NCBI RefSeq assembly: GCF_029525575.1
Contig: NZ_JAPDIA010000008.1
Coordinates: 682,001-746,000 of the forward strand
DNA length: 64,000 nt
Reading direction: 5' to 3'
From: Cohnella rhizosphaerae
GTDB lineage: Bacteria > Bacillota > Bacilli > Paenibacillales > Paenibacillaceae
Under the pieces are notes generated by a model that saw only the letters and a program-made list of their open reading frames with translations, made no database searches and was not told where the DNA came from. A program made the translations under genes and the position numbers. Position 1 is the stretch's first letter. Each line of letters starts with the position of its first letter. This document shows, one piece after another, positions 26,129-34,592 of this stretch.

Positions 26129-27468
26129 ATGACCCTGCAAAAAAGGACAAACGAATCTCCGCAAAATGAGATTGTTCGATACCGAAAATATCCACTCCGG
26201 CGACGACCGCGACGAATACGAAAAGGACTATGCCAGGCTTATCCAATCCCCGTCGTTTCGGCGGCTGCAGGGAAAATCCCAGGTGTTCGGCGCCGGCAGC
26301 GGGGACTACTACCGGACGCGTCTGACGCACTCCATCGAAGTATCGCAGATCGCGCGGGAGGTGGCTCGCCGGCTGGGCAAGCAGTACGAGCTGCTGAGCA
26401 GGCGGGAGCATCCCGGCCTTATGATCGACCCGGAGGTCGTCGAAGTGGCGGCGCTCGCGCACGATCTCGGGCATCCGCCGTTCGGTCACAAGGGCGAAGA
26501 GGTGCTGAACGACCTGTTGATGGAGGAGTTCGGGCTTAAATACGAGGGCAACGCGCAAAATTACCGCATTCTGATGTTCCTCGAAAAGCGCGCGGGGGAG
26601 CGACAGCGGTCTCGATCTAAGCGCGTCCGTGCTGCTCGGCATCAACAAGTATCCGTACAATCTCGATATGCCCGGACAGCTCAAGGGCGTCTATCATATG
26701 GAATGGGAAGGCATCCGGTACCTGCGCGATCTGTGGGGCATGCCCGACGGCTGCGCGACGCTCGAGGCCCAGCTTATGGATCTGTGCGACGACATCGCCT
26801 ATTCGACCCACGATCTCGAGGACGGCATCCGCGCGGGGAAAATTCCGATGAGCCGGACGCTGTTCGAGGACGAACGCATCGTAGCGGCGCTAATCCAGGA
26901 GATCAAGGACGATCCGGGCAACCACAGCATGAATTGGGAGCAGATCGATCTCCCGTCCATGGTGCGCACGGTGCTAAGCGGGTATCTCGAGCAATGGGAA
27001 CAAATCTATGTCGAGTGCGGAGGCGAACCGTCACGGGCGAGGCGCGAGATGAAGGCGCGCTGGGTGCGCAAATTCGCCAATCAGGTGGGCATCCTGGACG
27101 ACCCCGCGAGGGGATGGAAAAAAGTGACGTTCATCCGCGACGGCGCCCAGGACATCGAGCTGCTGCGAACGATGGAAATATTGAAGAAGCTGGCATGGGT
27201 GACGCTGATCAAGGATTTTCGCGTACAGCGGCTGCACAAGCGCAGCGAAGTGATGATTCGCAGGCTGTGGGGCAGCTTCAAGGAATACGAGGCAGGCAAG
27301 CTGATCATCCCGCCGGACTGGCACGAGAGCTACGAACAGCACAAGGGACGCTGGCAGTGGGAGCGGCTCGTGGCGGACTATTTGTCGGGCATGACGGATG
27401 CTTATGCGGAAAAGGTGTACGCCGAATTTTTCGCGAGCCGCTCCGGATCGATTTACGAACGCGATTGA
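26129..27468 (+). CDS. dgt: Deoxyguanosinetriphosphate triphosphohydrolase-like HD protein (frameshifted)
   Basis: HD-domain dNTPase: DEYEKDYARLIQSPSFRRLQ, SQVFGAGSGDYYRTRLTHS, the HD metal motif in AHDLGHPPFGHKGEE, and later YSTHDLEDGI. After GCGCGGGGGAGC (near 26595-26599) the reading continues one base on; removing one G gives SGLDLSASVLLGINKYPYNL, as in the family. ATG 26166 lacks a ribosome site. ATG 26129, behind GAGGAGCAAGAGG, would be in frame if an A run (26139-26144) is also over-called. Dgt hydrolyses dGTP to deoxyguanosine and triphosphate. About 445 residues in full. Confidence 0.87.
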
Positions 27469-27550
27469 GTTCTTGCGGGCGCCGCTTGACCCTGACATTA
27501 ATGGCAGGGTGTATGCTGGATTCAGCCTGGAAGGAGGGAGACGGTCGCAT

Positions 27551-27949
27551 ATGAAAATCGGCGAGCTGTCGCGCAGGACAGGCGCGAGCATCCGGTCGCT
27601 TCGCTATTATGAAGCTCAAGGTCTGATCGCGCCGCTGCGCGAATCGAACGGCTACCGCGAGTATTCGACGCTGGCCGAGGAGCAGGTGCGCACGATCCGT
27701 TTTTATTTGCAGCTGGGGCTGACGACGGAGCAGATCGCCGGTTTTCTGAACTGCGTGCTGAGCCGTCCGGAGACGTTCTGCACCGAGGTGCTGCCGGTAT
27801 ACGAGAGCAAGCTGGCGGACATCGAAGCGCAGATCGCGCAGCTGACGCGCATTCGGGACAATCTGACCGACCGGATCGCTTCCTTCCGCGGCGAATCCAA
27901 GCAGGGCGAAGGAGTGTCGAAGCGAGATGAGAGCAGCGAACGACGTTAA
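27551..27949 (+). CDS. MerR-family transcriptional regulator
   Basis: 132 residues, ATG 27551 after GGAAGGAGGG. The N-terminus is a canonical MerR winged helix: MKIGELSRRTGASIRSLRYYE, GLIAPLRESNGYREY, then the dimerising coiled coil. Two cysteines flank the helix junction (LNCVLS and TFCTEV), a possible redox or metal sensor. Its end overlaps the thioredoxin gene by 23 bases, so the two are co-expressed, and a thiol-stress signal is plausible (inference). Confidence 0.87.
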   Translation: MKIGELSRRTGASIRSLRYYEAQGLIAPLRESNGYREYSTLAEEQVRTIRFYLQLGLTTEQIAGFLNCVLSRPETFCTEVLPVYESKLADIEAQIAQLTRIRDNLTDRIASFRGESKQGEGVSKRDESSERR

Positions 27950-28244
27950 TTTTGAAACTGCGGTGCGGCCTACGGGCGTGACGCTGGTGGACTTCGGAGC
28001 GACCTGGTGCCCGCCGTGCAAGGCGTTGCTGCCGGTCATCGAGACGCTGGCCGAAGAATACGGCGAACGGGTGTCCATCGTGAAGGTCGATACGGACGAG
28101 TCGCCCGAGACGGCTTCAAGCTTTGGCGTGATGTCCAACCCGACCGTCATCGTGTTCAACGACGGCGAGCCCGTCGAGAAGCTCGTCGGGCTCCGTCCGA
28201 TCGAGGCGTACAGAACGGTGCTGAACCGTTACGTGCCAAGCTAA
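27927..28244 (+). CDS. Thioredoxin-family protein (CPPC active site)
   Basis: 105 residues, ATG 27927 with GAAGGAG 12 bases upstream. Full thioredoxin fold: LVDFGATWCPPCKALLPVIE, IVKVDTDESPETA, the cis-proline loop MSNPTVIVFNDG, and a C-terminal helix. The active site is CPPC rather than CGPC, which in other thioredoxins alters the redox potential. Encoded overlapping the MerR regulator; probably a stress-induced reductase rather than the housekeeping TrxA. Confidence 0.9.
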   Translation: MRAANDVNFETAVRPTGVTLVDFGATWCPPCKALLPVIETLAEEYGERVSIVKVDTDESPETASSFGVMSNPTVIVFNDGEPVEKLVGLRPIEAYRTVLNRYVPS

Positions 28245-28261
28245 GCGTAATCGATGAAGCG

Positions 28262-28301
28262 AAAGCCTTCAGGACCCCTTTTATCGGGCTGAAGGCTTTT
28301 G
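28262..28301 (+). terminator. intrinsic terminator after thioredoxin gene
   Basis: AAAGCCTTCAG ... CTGAAGGCTTTT, an 11-bp stem with T-rich end, 17 bp after the stop. Confidence 0.88.
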
Positions 28302-28439
28302 GCGTTGTGTTGGTTGCGTGGAAGAGCCGAGAATGGCGGGCCTGCACCTTCTGTTGGCCGTTGTGGTCGCTTGACTTTGTATCGCTCTGCAAGCGCCGCC
28401 GATCGCAAACCGTCGTTGTGAACCGTTCCGTCACAGCCG

Positions 28440-28735
28440 CGAACTACTTTCGATCGAAAGCGCTTGAGTAGGATCGAGCCATTTAAAGCGCTGAGTGCTT
28501 TCGAATAAAAGCACTTGAGGAGCAACAAACGGTCGAAGCCGGAAAGTGCTTTCGAATGAAAGCACTCTCCGGCCGAGGAGCCTTTTGAGCCGCGAAGTAC
28601 TGCCTTTGGAAAGCACTTTGGGCCATTAGTACAGTCGAAGCTGCAAAGTGCTGTCCATTGATAGCACAATGGTGTCCACGAACAGTCGAAGATACAAGCA
28701 CTGCCGCTTGAAAGCTGGAAAGCACTTTACATGCA
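28440..28735. repeat. 51-bp period array 3 (about six diverged palindromic monomers)
   Basis: Inverted repeats recur with centres at 28453.5, 28504.5, 28555.5, 28606.5 and 28657.5, exactly 51 bp apart; a sixth, decayed copy fits at about 28708. The best monomer has AGTGCTTTC-GAAT-GAAAGCACT (9-4-9, perfect). Others keep parts of it: CTTTCGATCGAAAG, GTGCTTT ... AAAGCAC, GTGCT ... AGCAC. Spacers between them vary much more than the palindromes. No gene seen; the adjoining stretch 28302-28439 also holds none. Confidence 0.85.
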
Positions 28736-28798
28736 CGCGAATGCAGCGACATGCACGCGAATGCAGCGACATGCACGCGAATGCAGCGACATGCACGC
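28731..28798. repeat. 20-bp tandem repeat (three full copies and a partial one)
   Basis: ATGCACGCGAATGCAGCGAC is repeated without change at 28731, 28751 and 28771 and begins again at 28791. It abuts the end of array 3 and lies just upstream of the copZ promoter. Confidence 0.95.
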
Positions 28799-28828
28799 AA
28801 CCTGCGGGCCGATGGCGGGCAGATTCGC

Positions 28829-28856
28829 TTGACATACCCTACGGGGGTATATTACA
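28829..28856 (+). promoter_or_regulatory. copZ promoter overlapped by CsoR operator
   Basis: TTGACA (28829-28834) is a consensus -35. Starting at its last base is ATACCCTACGGGGGTAT (28834-28850), the GC-rich inverted repeat typical of CsoR copper repressor sites. TTACAT follows at 17 bp as a possible -10. A repressor bound here would block polymerase; Cu(I) would release it (known CsoR mechanism). Confidence 0.8.
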
Positions 28857-28891
28857 TTGAAAGTATCAACCAATCGAGGAGGCCTTTAACC

Positions 28892-29089
28892 GTGAATACG
28901 ACTCTAAAAGTAGCGGGCATGTCTTGCGCGCACTGCGTGAATAGCGTGGAGGGCGCGATCAAGAAGCTTGGCGCGCAGGCGAAGGTGGATCTGGCGTCGG
29001 GTTCGGTCGCAGTAAGCTACGACGAGGGCAAGCTGGGACTTTCGGAAATTAAGACGGCGATTGAAGAGCAAGGCTACGACGTCGTTTAA
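28892..29089 (+). CDS. copZ: Copper chaperone CopZ
   Basis: 65 residues from GTG 28892, AGGAGG 10 bases upstream. Heavy-metal-associated domain with the Cu(I) motif GMSCAHC and the ferredoxin-like pattern (VNSVEGAIKKLG, VAVSYDEGKL, IKTAIEEQGYDVV). Carries Cu(I) to CopA-type ATPases. Here it stands alone: neither copA nor csoR is adjacent, although the promoter has a CsoR box. Confidence 0.93.
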   Translation: MNTTLKVAGMSCAHCVNSVEGAIKKLGAQAKVDLASGSVAVSYDEGKLGLSEIKTAIEEQGYDVV

Positions 29090-29113
29090 CGAGAAAAAAT
29101 GCGATTCCCTGCG

Positions 29114-29143
29114 AAGGAGCCATCCGCCGATGGCTCCTTTTTC
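29114..29143 (+). terminator. intrinsic terminator of copZ
   Basis: AAGGAGCCATC-CGCC-GATGGCTCC followed by TTTTT, 25 bp after the stop. Confidence 0.9.
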
Positions 29144-29168
29144 GTTCTATGGGCGCATCAGGCGAAAT

Positions 29169-29376
29169 TCAGAATCGGCCGCCCAATTGCTGCTCGGCGA
29201 TTTGCACGAGCCTTTTTTGTGATGTTGCCGCCGATCTGTCCGGCTTCGCGCGTCAGCATGTTGCCGTAATAGCCGTCTTGCGGGATCTGAATGCCAAGCT
29301 CCCTGGCGATTTCGAACTTCAATTGCTCGAGCGCGGCGCGGCATTCTGGAACTACGAGTTGATTGCTTCTGGACAT
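29169..29376 (-). CDS. Alpha/beta-type small acid-soluble spore protein (frameshifted near 29212-29217)
   Basis: 68 residues after removing one A from a six-A run (minus strand). ATG 29376 follows GGAGGTGAT. LVVPECRAALEQLKFEIARE includes the GPR protease cleavage region, then AGQIGGNITKRLVQIAEQQ and LGGRF, the conserved DNA-binding helices of alpha/beta SASPs. These proteins coat spore DNA and protect it. Read as written, the frame changes after NITKK and the conserved end is lost. Direct evidence that the organism forms endospores. Confidence 0.9.
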
Positions 29377-29461
29377 GTCTATCACCTCCGTTGATGGAGG
29401 TTATTATATCGATTGGCAGTTCCTTCTATACGGCCGCCAAGAAGCTTTTAAGGATACGAAT

Positions 29462-29477
29462 TGTTTCACGTGAAGCA
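29462..29477. promoter_or_regulatory. parS-like centromere site (Spo0J/ParB binding)
   Basis: TGTTTCACGTGAAGCA differs from the bacterial parS consensus TGTTTCACGTGAAACA by one base and keeps the central CACGTG palindrome and both outer arms. It lies in the intergenic gap between the SASP and AraC genes. ParB (Spo0J) nucleates on such sites for origin segregation and SMC loading. Confidence 0.65.
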
Positions 29478-29524
29478 ACATTTTATGTCATTAATCGACT
29501 TTTGGCGACGTTTAACGGCATTAG

Positions 29525-30310
29525 TTATTTGATATTCCGTTCATTCATGAAGGAGGCGGGCGGGAATCCCGTCAGTTTTTTGAAGATGCGGTGGAAATAA
29601 GACAGATCCCGGTAGCCGAGATATTCGGATATTTCGCCTGCGGTAAGCAGCGATTCCTTAAGCATGTAAACGGCCGTTTTAATCCGCATCGCGTGCGCAT
29701 ACTCGCTGATCGTCTGGCCCGTCGCGCGCTTGAACAGCGCCGCGGCGTGATTGGGCGTCCGGCCGATCGCGGCGCCGAGCTCCTCTTTCGTGATTTTCTC
29801 CCGATAGTGACCCGCGATATAGGCTTTCATCCTTTCGGCGAGCAAGAGGGAGGACGGGCTCGGCGGTTCCTTTTGCAGTTCACGGCTCCATAACGCAGCG
29901 AGCTCAAGCAAGATCGCCTCGCAGCGTACGGTCGCGTAAGGCGCTTGCTCCTGCCACTCGCCCAGCAGCGTCCGGAGCCGGTCGGCCATCCATTCGAACG
30001 GCAGGCCCTTCGCGACCCGGGGCATGCCGTCGTCGAGCAGCGGGAGACCGGTTGCCGAATTCCGCGCCGCCAGCAAAGCCGAATACTTTTCGTGAAAAAC
30101 GTTTCCGGCGGCATCGTCTTCGCATTGCGCGACCGCGGGGACGTATACGACGTCTCCCTTCGAGGCGGCGTAGGACACGCCGTCGATGCGCAAGCGGAAG
30201 TTGCCGTATGTGACGACGGCCAATAAATCGCAGGTCTCCCCGGCTTCCTGCCGGTTCAAGCGCTCGGGCCCCCGGTCGAGCCGAAAATCGATCAAGCTGA
30301 TGCGCGCCAT
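29525..30310 (-). CDS. AraC-family transcriptional regulator
   Basis: 261 residues. ATG 30310 has AAGGGA 8 bases upstream; an earlier TTG (30328) is possible. N-terminal cupin-like sensor (LLAVVTYGNFRLRIDGVSY, KGDVVYVP), C-terminal double helix-turn-helix: ITKEELGAAIGRTPNHAAAL, and AGEISEYLGYRDLSYFHRIF with FKKLTGFPPASF, the AraC signature. Probably senses a small carbohydrate. The target is unknown. A divergent promoter region separates it from pyk. Confidence 0.88.
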   Translation of the reverse strand: MARISLIDFRLDRGPERLNRQEAGETCDLLAVVTYGNFRLRIDGVSYAASKGDVVYVPAVAQCEDDAAGNVFHEKYSALLAARNSATGLPLLDDGMPRVAKGLPFEWMADRLRTLLGEWQEQAPYATVRCEAILLELAALWSRELQKEPPSPSSLLLAERMKAYIAGHYREKITKEELGAAIGRTPNHAAALFKRATGQTISEYAHAMRIKTAVYMLKESLLTAGEISEYLGYRDLSYFHRIFKKLTGFPPASFMNERNIK

Positions 30311-30435
30311 CCAAAGCTCCCTTTCCAATCGTACAATAATGCACTAATCGTACTATATTTCATATTCAATCGGCAATTCTAAGTTTAATATAGAAGGATA
30401 ATGTCGAATCAGGCGATGAAGAGAGGAAGAGCAAC

Positions 30436-31852
30436 TTGCGAAAAACAAAAATCGTATGTACGATGGGGCCGTCCTGCGACACTACGGAGACGCTGAAAAG
30501 AATGATCGGCGCCGGCATGAACGTCGCGCGTCTCAATATGGCGCACGGCGAGCTTGCCGACCACAGCGGCCGAATCGCGCGCATTCGCGAAGCGGCGGCA
30601 GAGATGAACGCGCTCGTGCCGGTGCTGATGGACATCAAAGGTCCCGAAGTCCGCATCGGCAAGCTGGCCGAGCCCGGCGAACTGAAAGCCGGCGATACGC
30701 TCACGCTCACGACGGAGATGATCGTGGGCGATTTGAAGCGCATCTCGGTCAACTATAACGAGCTGCCGCTCGTCGTGAAGCCGGGTAACCGGATTCTCGT
30801 CGACGACGGACTCATCGAGCTGACCGTGACGGACGTGACGGATACCGAGGTCATTACGCGCGTCGTGAACGGGGGGCGTCATCAAGTCCAACAAGGGCGT
30901 CAACCTGCCGGGCATCAAGACGACGCTGCCGGGCGTGACCGAGCGCGATATTATGCATATCAAATACGGCGTCGGCGAAAACGTCGACATCATCGCGCCG
31001 TCGTTCGTGCGCCGCGCCGAGGACATCCTGCAAATTCGCGGCTTGCTCGAAGAACTGGGCGCGACGCACATCCAGATCATCTCGAAGATCGAGAACGAGG
31101 AAGGCGTCGAAAACCTGGACGCGATCATCGAGGTCTCCGACGGCATCATGGTCGCCCGCGGCGATCTCGGCGTCGAGATCCCCGTCGAAGAAGTGCCGAT
31201 GATCCAGCGTCAGATGATCGAAAAGTGCAACCGCGCGGGCAAACCCGTCATCGTCGCGACGCATATGCTCGATTCGATGCAGGTTAATCCGCGTCCGACG
31301 CGCGCCGAGGTGAGCGACGTCGCCAACGCCGTCATCCAGGGCGCGGACTCGGTCATGCTGTCCGGGGAATCCGCGGCCGGCAAGTACCCGGTCGAGTCGG
31401 TCGCGACGATGTCGAATATCGCGCTCAAGGCCGAATCGATGCTCGATTACAAGGAGGCGTTTTTGCAGCGCGCCAAGGTGCAGCCGCAGGCGACGACCGA
31501 AGTCATCAGCCAGGCGGTCGTCAGCTCTGCGCTCGAGCTGAACGCGAAGGCGATTCTGACGCCGACCGAGAGCGGGTTCACCGCGCGGATGGTATCCAAA
31601 TACCGTCCGAAGGCGCCGATCGTCGCGATCGCTTACGACGACAAAGCGTTGATGCGTCTTTGTCTGTTGTGGGGCGTCGTTCCCGTCAAAGGCACGAAGG
31701 AGCAGTCGACGGACGACGTGATCGCTGCGGCGGTGCGGCACGCCCGCGCAAGCGGACTTATCGCCTCGGGCGACCACGTCGTCATCACGGCTGGCACGCC
31801 GATCGGCAAGTCCGGCGCGACCAATCTGATCAAGATCGAACAGGTTGTTTAG
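30436..31852 (+). CDS. pyk: Pyruvate kinase (frameshifted near 30870-30875), short form
   Basis: 471 residues after removing one G from ACGGGGGGCG; TTG 30436 follows AGAGGAAGAG. Barrel residues: KIVCTMGPSC, ARLNMAHGE, MDIKGPEVRIG, SKIENEEGV, GIMVARGDLGVEIP and ATHMLDSM are present. It lacks the C-terminal PEP-utiliser-type domain usual in Bacillus and Geobacillus enzymes. Two potassium-ligand positions differ from the canonical RLNFSHG and LDTKGPEIR: Ser to Ala and Thr to Ile, while the Glu after KGP is kept. Makes pyruvate and ATP from PEP. Probably a second pyruvate kinase, since no pfkA is adjacent. Confidence 0.9.
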
Positions 31853-31908
31853 GGGCGTTAAATAAGCAGGGGAATAAGCAGGGAGCGCGCCAAGCAGAAG
31901 CGGCGCCA

Positions 31909-31952
31909 AGCGGGATCCGCCGGATGAATGGCCGGGGATCCCGCTTTTTTTC
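31909..31952 (+). terminator. intrinsic terminator of pyk
   Basis: AGCGGGATCC ... GGATCCCGCT with a run of T after it, 57 bp past the pyk stop. Confidence 0.9.
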
Positions 31953-32076
31953 GTATCGGCCGCGTGCGGCATTCCTCCGGTCCGCTCCATTATGGATATT
32001 TGCGCGCTTATGTTACAATCGGCACCAAAGGCACGGCCGCGTGCATTTCAAAACGGCGAAAGCGGGGAGAAGCGAA

Positions 32077-33501
32077 ATGAGTTTTCGGATCGAACGCGAC
32101 TTTATCGGAGAAAAGGAGGTGCCGATCGACGCGTATTACGGCATTCAAACGATGCGCGCGGTCGAAAATTTTCCGATCACCGGCATTTCCGTGCATCATG
32201 AGTTGATCATCGCTTTGGCGCACGTCAAGAAAGCGGCCGCGCGCGCGAATGCGTCCACGCATATGCTGACGCAGCCCATCGCGGACGCGATCGTGCAGGC
32301 TGCGGACGAGATCATACTCGGCGGTTTGGCCGACCAGTTCATCGTCGATTCGATCCAGGGCGGGGCAGGCACCTCCATTAATATGAACATGAACGAGGTG
32401 CTCGCGAACCGGGCGCTCGAGCTGATGGGCAAACAGAAGGGCGACTATTTCCACTGCAGCCCGAACAATCACGTCAACATGTCCCAATCGACCAACGACG
32501 CGATACCGACGGCGATCAAGATCGCGGCGTACCAGCAGGCGCATCGGCTCCTGGATACGCTGCAGTCGCTGCAGGAGGGGTTCGATCGCAAAGCTTTGCA
32601 GTGGGACGGCATTATCAAAATGGGCCGAACCCACCTGCAGGATGCGGTGCCGATCCGGCTCGGACAGGAGTTCGGCGCCTACGCCGCCGTCCTGGGCCGC
32701 GACGTCAAGCGCATCGCCAGCGCGACCGGGCACCTGCTGACGGTGAACATGGGCGCGACGGCCGTTGGCACGGGGCTGAACGCCAAGCCCGAATACATAA
32801 AGGAAGTCGTACGATTGATGGCCGAGGATCTCGGCATCGCTCTCGCGTCCGCGGACAATCTCGTCGACGCCACCCAAAATACGGACGCCTATACGGAGCT
32901 GTCCGCCGCACTTAAAGTTTGCGCGGTCAACCTGTCCAAAATTTGCAACGATATTCGGCTTATGGCGTCGGGACCGCGCGCCGGGCTCGGCGAGCTCGCG
33001 CTGCCGCCCAGACAGCCCGGATCGTCGATCATGCCCGGCAAGGTCAACCCGGTCATGGCGGAGGTCGTCAACCAGACCGCGTTTCAAGTGATCGGCAACG
33101 ACCATACGATCTGCCTGGCGTCGGAGGCTGGCCAATTCGAACTCAACGTCATGGGGCCCGTCATCGCGCTCAATCTGCTGCAGTCGCTTCGCATTTTGCG
33201 CAATGCCGTCGACGTTTTCATACAATTTGCGCTGGACGGCATGGAGGCGAATCTCGAACGTTGCGCGGCCTACGTGCGCGACAGCTTCGGGATCGTGACC
33301 GCGCTTAATCCTCATCTGGGCTACGAGGTTGCGGCGGGGCTCGTCAAGGAAGCGCTCAAGTCGGGACAGCCGATCCGCGACATCATTCTCGAGCGGGCGC
33401 TGCTCACGCCCGAGGAGATCGATGTCATCCTCGACCCCTACCATATGACATCGCCAGGCATATCGGGCGAATGGCTGCTCGGCAAAAACGGGGATCTGTA
33501 G
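32077..33501 (+). CDS. aspA: Aspartate ammonia-lyase
   Basis: 474 residues from ATG 32077. Begins RIERDFIGEKEVPIDAYYGI, the AspA N-terminus; active-site segments NMNMNEVLANRALE, GRTHLQDAVP, and the fumarase/aspartase signature GSSIMPGKVNPVMAEV are intact. Converts L-aspartate to fumarate and ammonium. AspA and FumC share the fold; the leader segment and the QGGAGTSINMN pattern favour aspartase. No ansA/asparaginase gene is adjacent. Confidence 0.9.
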   Translation: MSFRIERDFIGEKEVPIDAYYGIQTMRAVENFPITGISVHHELIIALAHVKKAAARANASTHMLTQPIADAIVQAADEIILGGLADQFIVDSIQGGAGTSINMNMNEVLANRALELMGKQKGDYFHCSPNNHVNMSQSTNDAIPTAIKIAAYQQAHRLLDTLQSLQEGFDRKALQWDGIIKMGRTHLQDAVPIRLGQEFGAYAAVLGRDVKRIASATGHLLTVNMGATAVGTGLNAKPEYIKEVVRLMAEDLGIALASADNLVDATQNTDAYTELSAALKVCAVNLSKICNDIRLMASGPRAGLGELALPPRQPGSSIMPGKVNPVMAEVVNQTAFQVIGNDHTICLASEAGQFELNVMGPVIALNLLQSLRILRNAVDVFIQFALDGMEANLERCAAYVRDSFGIVTALNPHLGYEVAAGLVKEALKSGQPIRDIILERALLTPEEIDVILDPYHMTSPGISGEWLLGKNGDL

Positions 33502-33581
33502 CGAAATCGTCAGCGATGTGCGACGTGGAGCCTACGGACGAATAAAACAAACGCATTTGAAACCCATGGGAGGGAATCGCC

Positions 33582-34496
33582 ATGCCATTCGAAAAGCGGA
33601 CGCTCGGCCGCACCGGGCTGCGCGTAACGCCGATCGGCTACGGTTCGATGGAACTGCGCGGAGACCGCGTTTGGAGCGGCAGGCCGGTGGACGACGCGGA
33701 AGCGGGGCGCGTGCTGAACGAGGTGCTGGATCAGGGTATCAATTTTATCGACACGGCTTTTTCTTACGGCATTGCGGAGGCGGCGATCGGCAAGCATATT
33801 GCCCACCGAAGAGACGAGTATTTGCTCGCCACCAAGTGCGGCCGGGAAGTCATCGACCGCGGCGATTACGTCGACACGCCGCACTGCTGGGACCGGCGCT
33901 TTTTGACGGAAAGCTTCGAAGAGAGCTTGCGGCGGCTCAAGACGGATTACGTCGACCTGCTTCAGTTGCACGGCCCGATGCCGGAGGATGCGGAGCGCGA
34001 GTCGCTCGTCTTGTTTTTGCAGGCGCTTAAACAGGCGGGGAAGGTGCGCTGGATTGGCATCTCCAGCTTTTTGCCGGCCGCGGCGCATTTTATCCGGACG
34101 GGCGAGTTCGATACGATCCAGATGCCGTATTCGGCGATCGAGCGCGCGCACGAGTCGCTTCTGTCGGAGGCGGCCGCCCAAGGCGCGGGCGTCATCGTTC
34201 GCGGCGGCGTCGGCAGGGGCGAGCCCGGCGCGGGTCTTGGCCAACAGGACCAATGGGCGTACTGGAACGACGCGAACATGGACGAGCTGCTTGGCGCCGG
34301 GGAGACCCGGACCGGCTTCATGCTGCGCTTCACGCTGAGCCATCCGGACATTTCGACGATCATCATCGGGACGAAAAACCCGGCGCATCTTCGCGAAAAT
34401 GTCGCGCAGGCGCAAAAAGGGAAGCTGTCGCCGGACGTATACGAAGAAGCGAAGCGCAGATTGTCGGCGGCCGGCTCCGTCGTTGCGGAAGCATAA
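33582..34496 (+). CDS. Aldo/keto reductase
   Basis: 304 residues, ATG 33582 after GGGAGGG. TIM-barrel AKR with GTGL-type start (LGRTGLRVTPIGYG), Asp-Tyr in DTAFSYG, Lys in LLATKCG, His in LLQLHGPMP, and the NADPH-binding end IIIGTKNPAHLREN. All four catalytic positions are present. Substrate unknown; NADPH-dependent carbonyl reduction. Confidence 0.87.
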   Translation: MPFEKRTLGRTGLRVTPIGYGSMELRGDRVWSGRPVDDAEAGRVLNEVLDQGINFIDTAFSYGIAEAAIGKHIAHRRDEYLLATKCGREVIDRGDYVDTPHCWDRRFLTESFEESLRRLKTDYVDLLQLHGPMPEDAERESLVLFLQALKQAGKVRWIGISSFLPAAAHFIRTGEFDTIQMPYSAIERAHESLLSEAAAQGAGVIVRGGVGRGEPGAGLGQQDQWAYWNDANMDELLGAGETRTGFMLRFTLSHPDISTIIIGTKNPAHLRENVAQAQKGKLSPDVYEEAKRRLSAAGSVVAEA

Positions 34497-34592
34497 TTCG
34501 GCGCGTCGCATTGTTGCGCAGGATTACGCATCTCTCTCAGCGGGTAAGAAGGTAGCATGACTATCCATTCTGCCACCTGGGAGTGATTAAAT

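Noticed and set aside
30860..30880. programmed ribosomal frameshifting in pyk and other genes
   Set aside because: Too many unrelated genes share it, without slippery heptamers or downstream pseudoknots; homopolymer miscalls explain it better.
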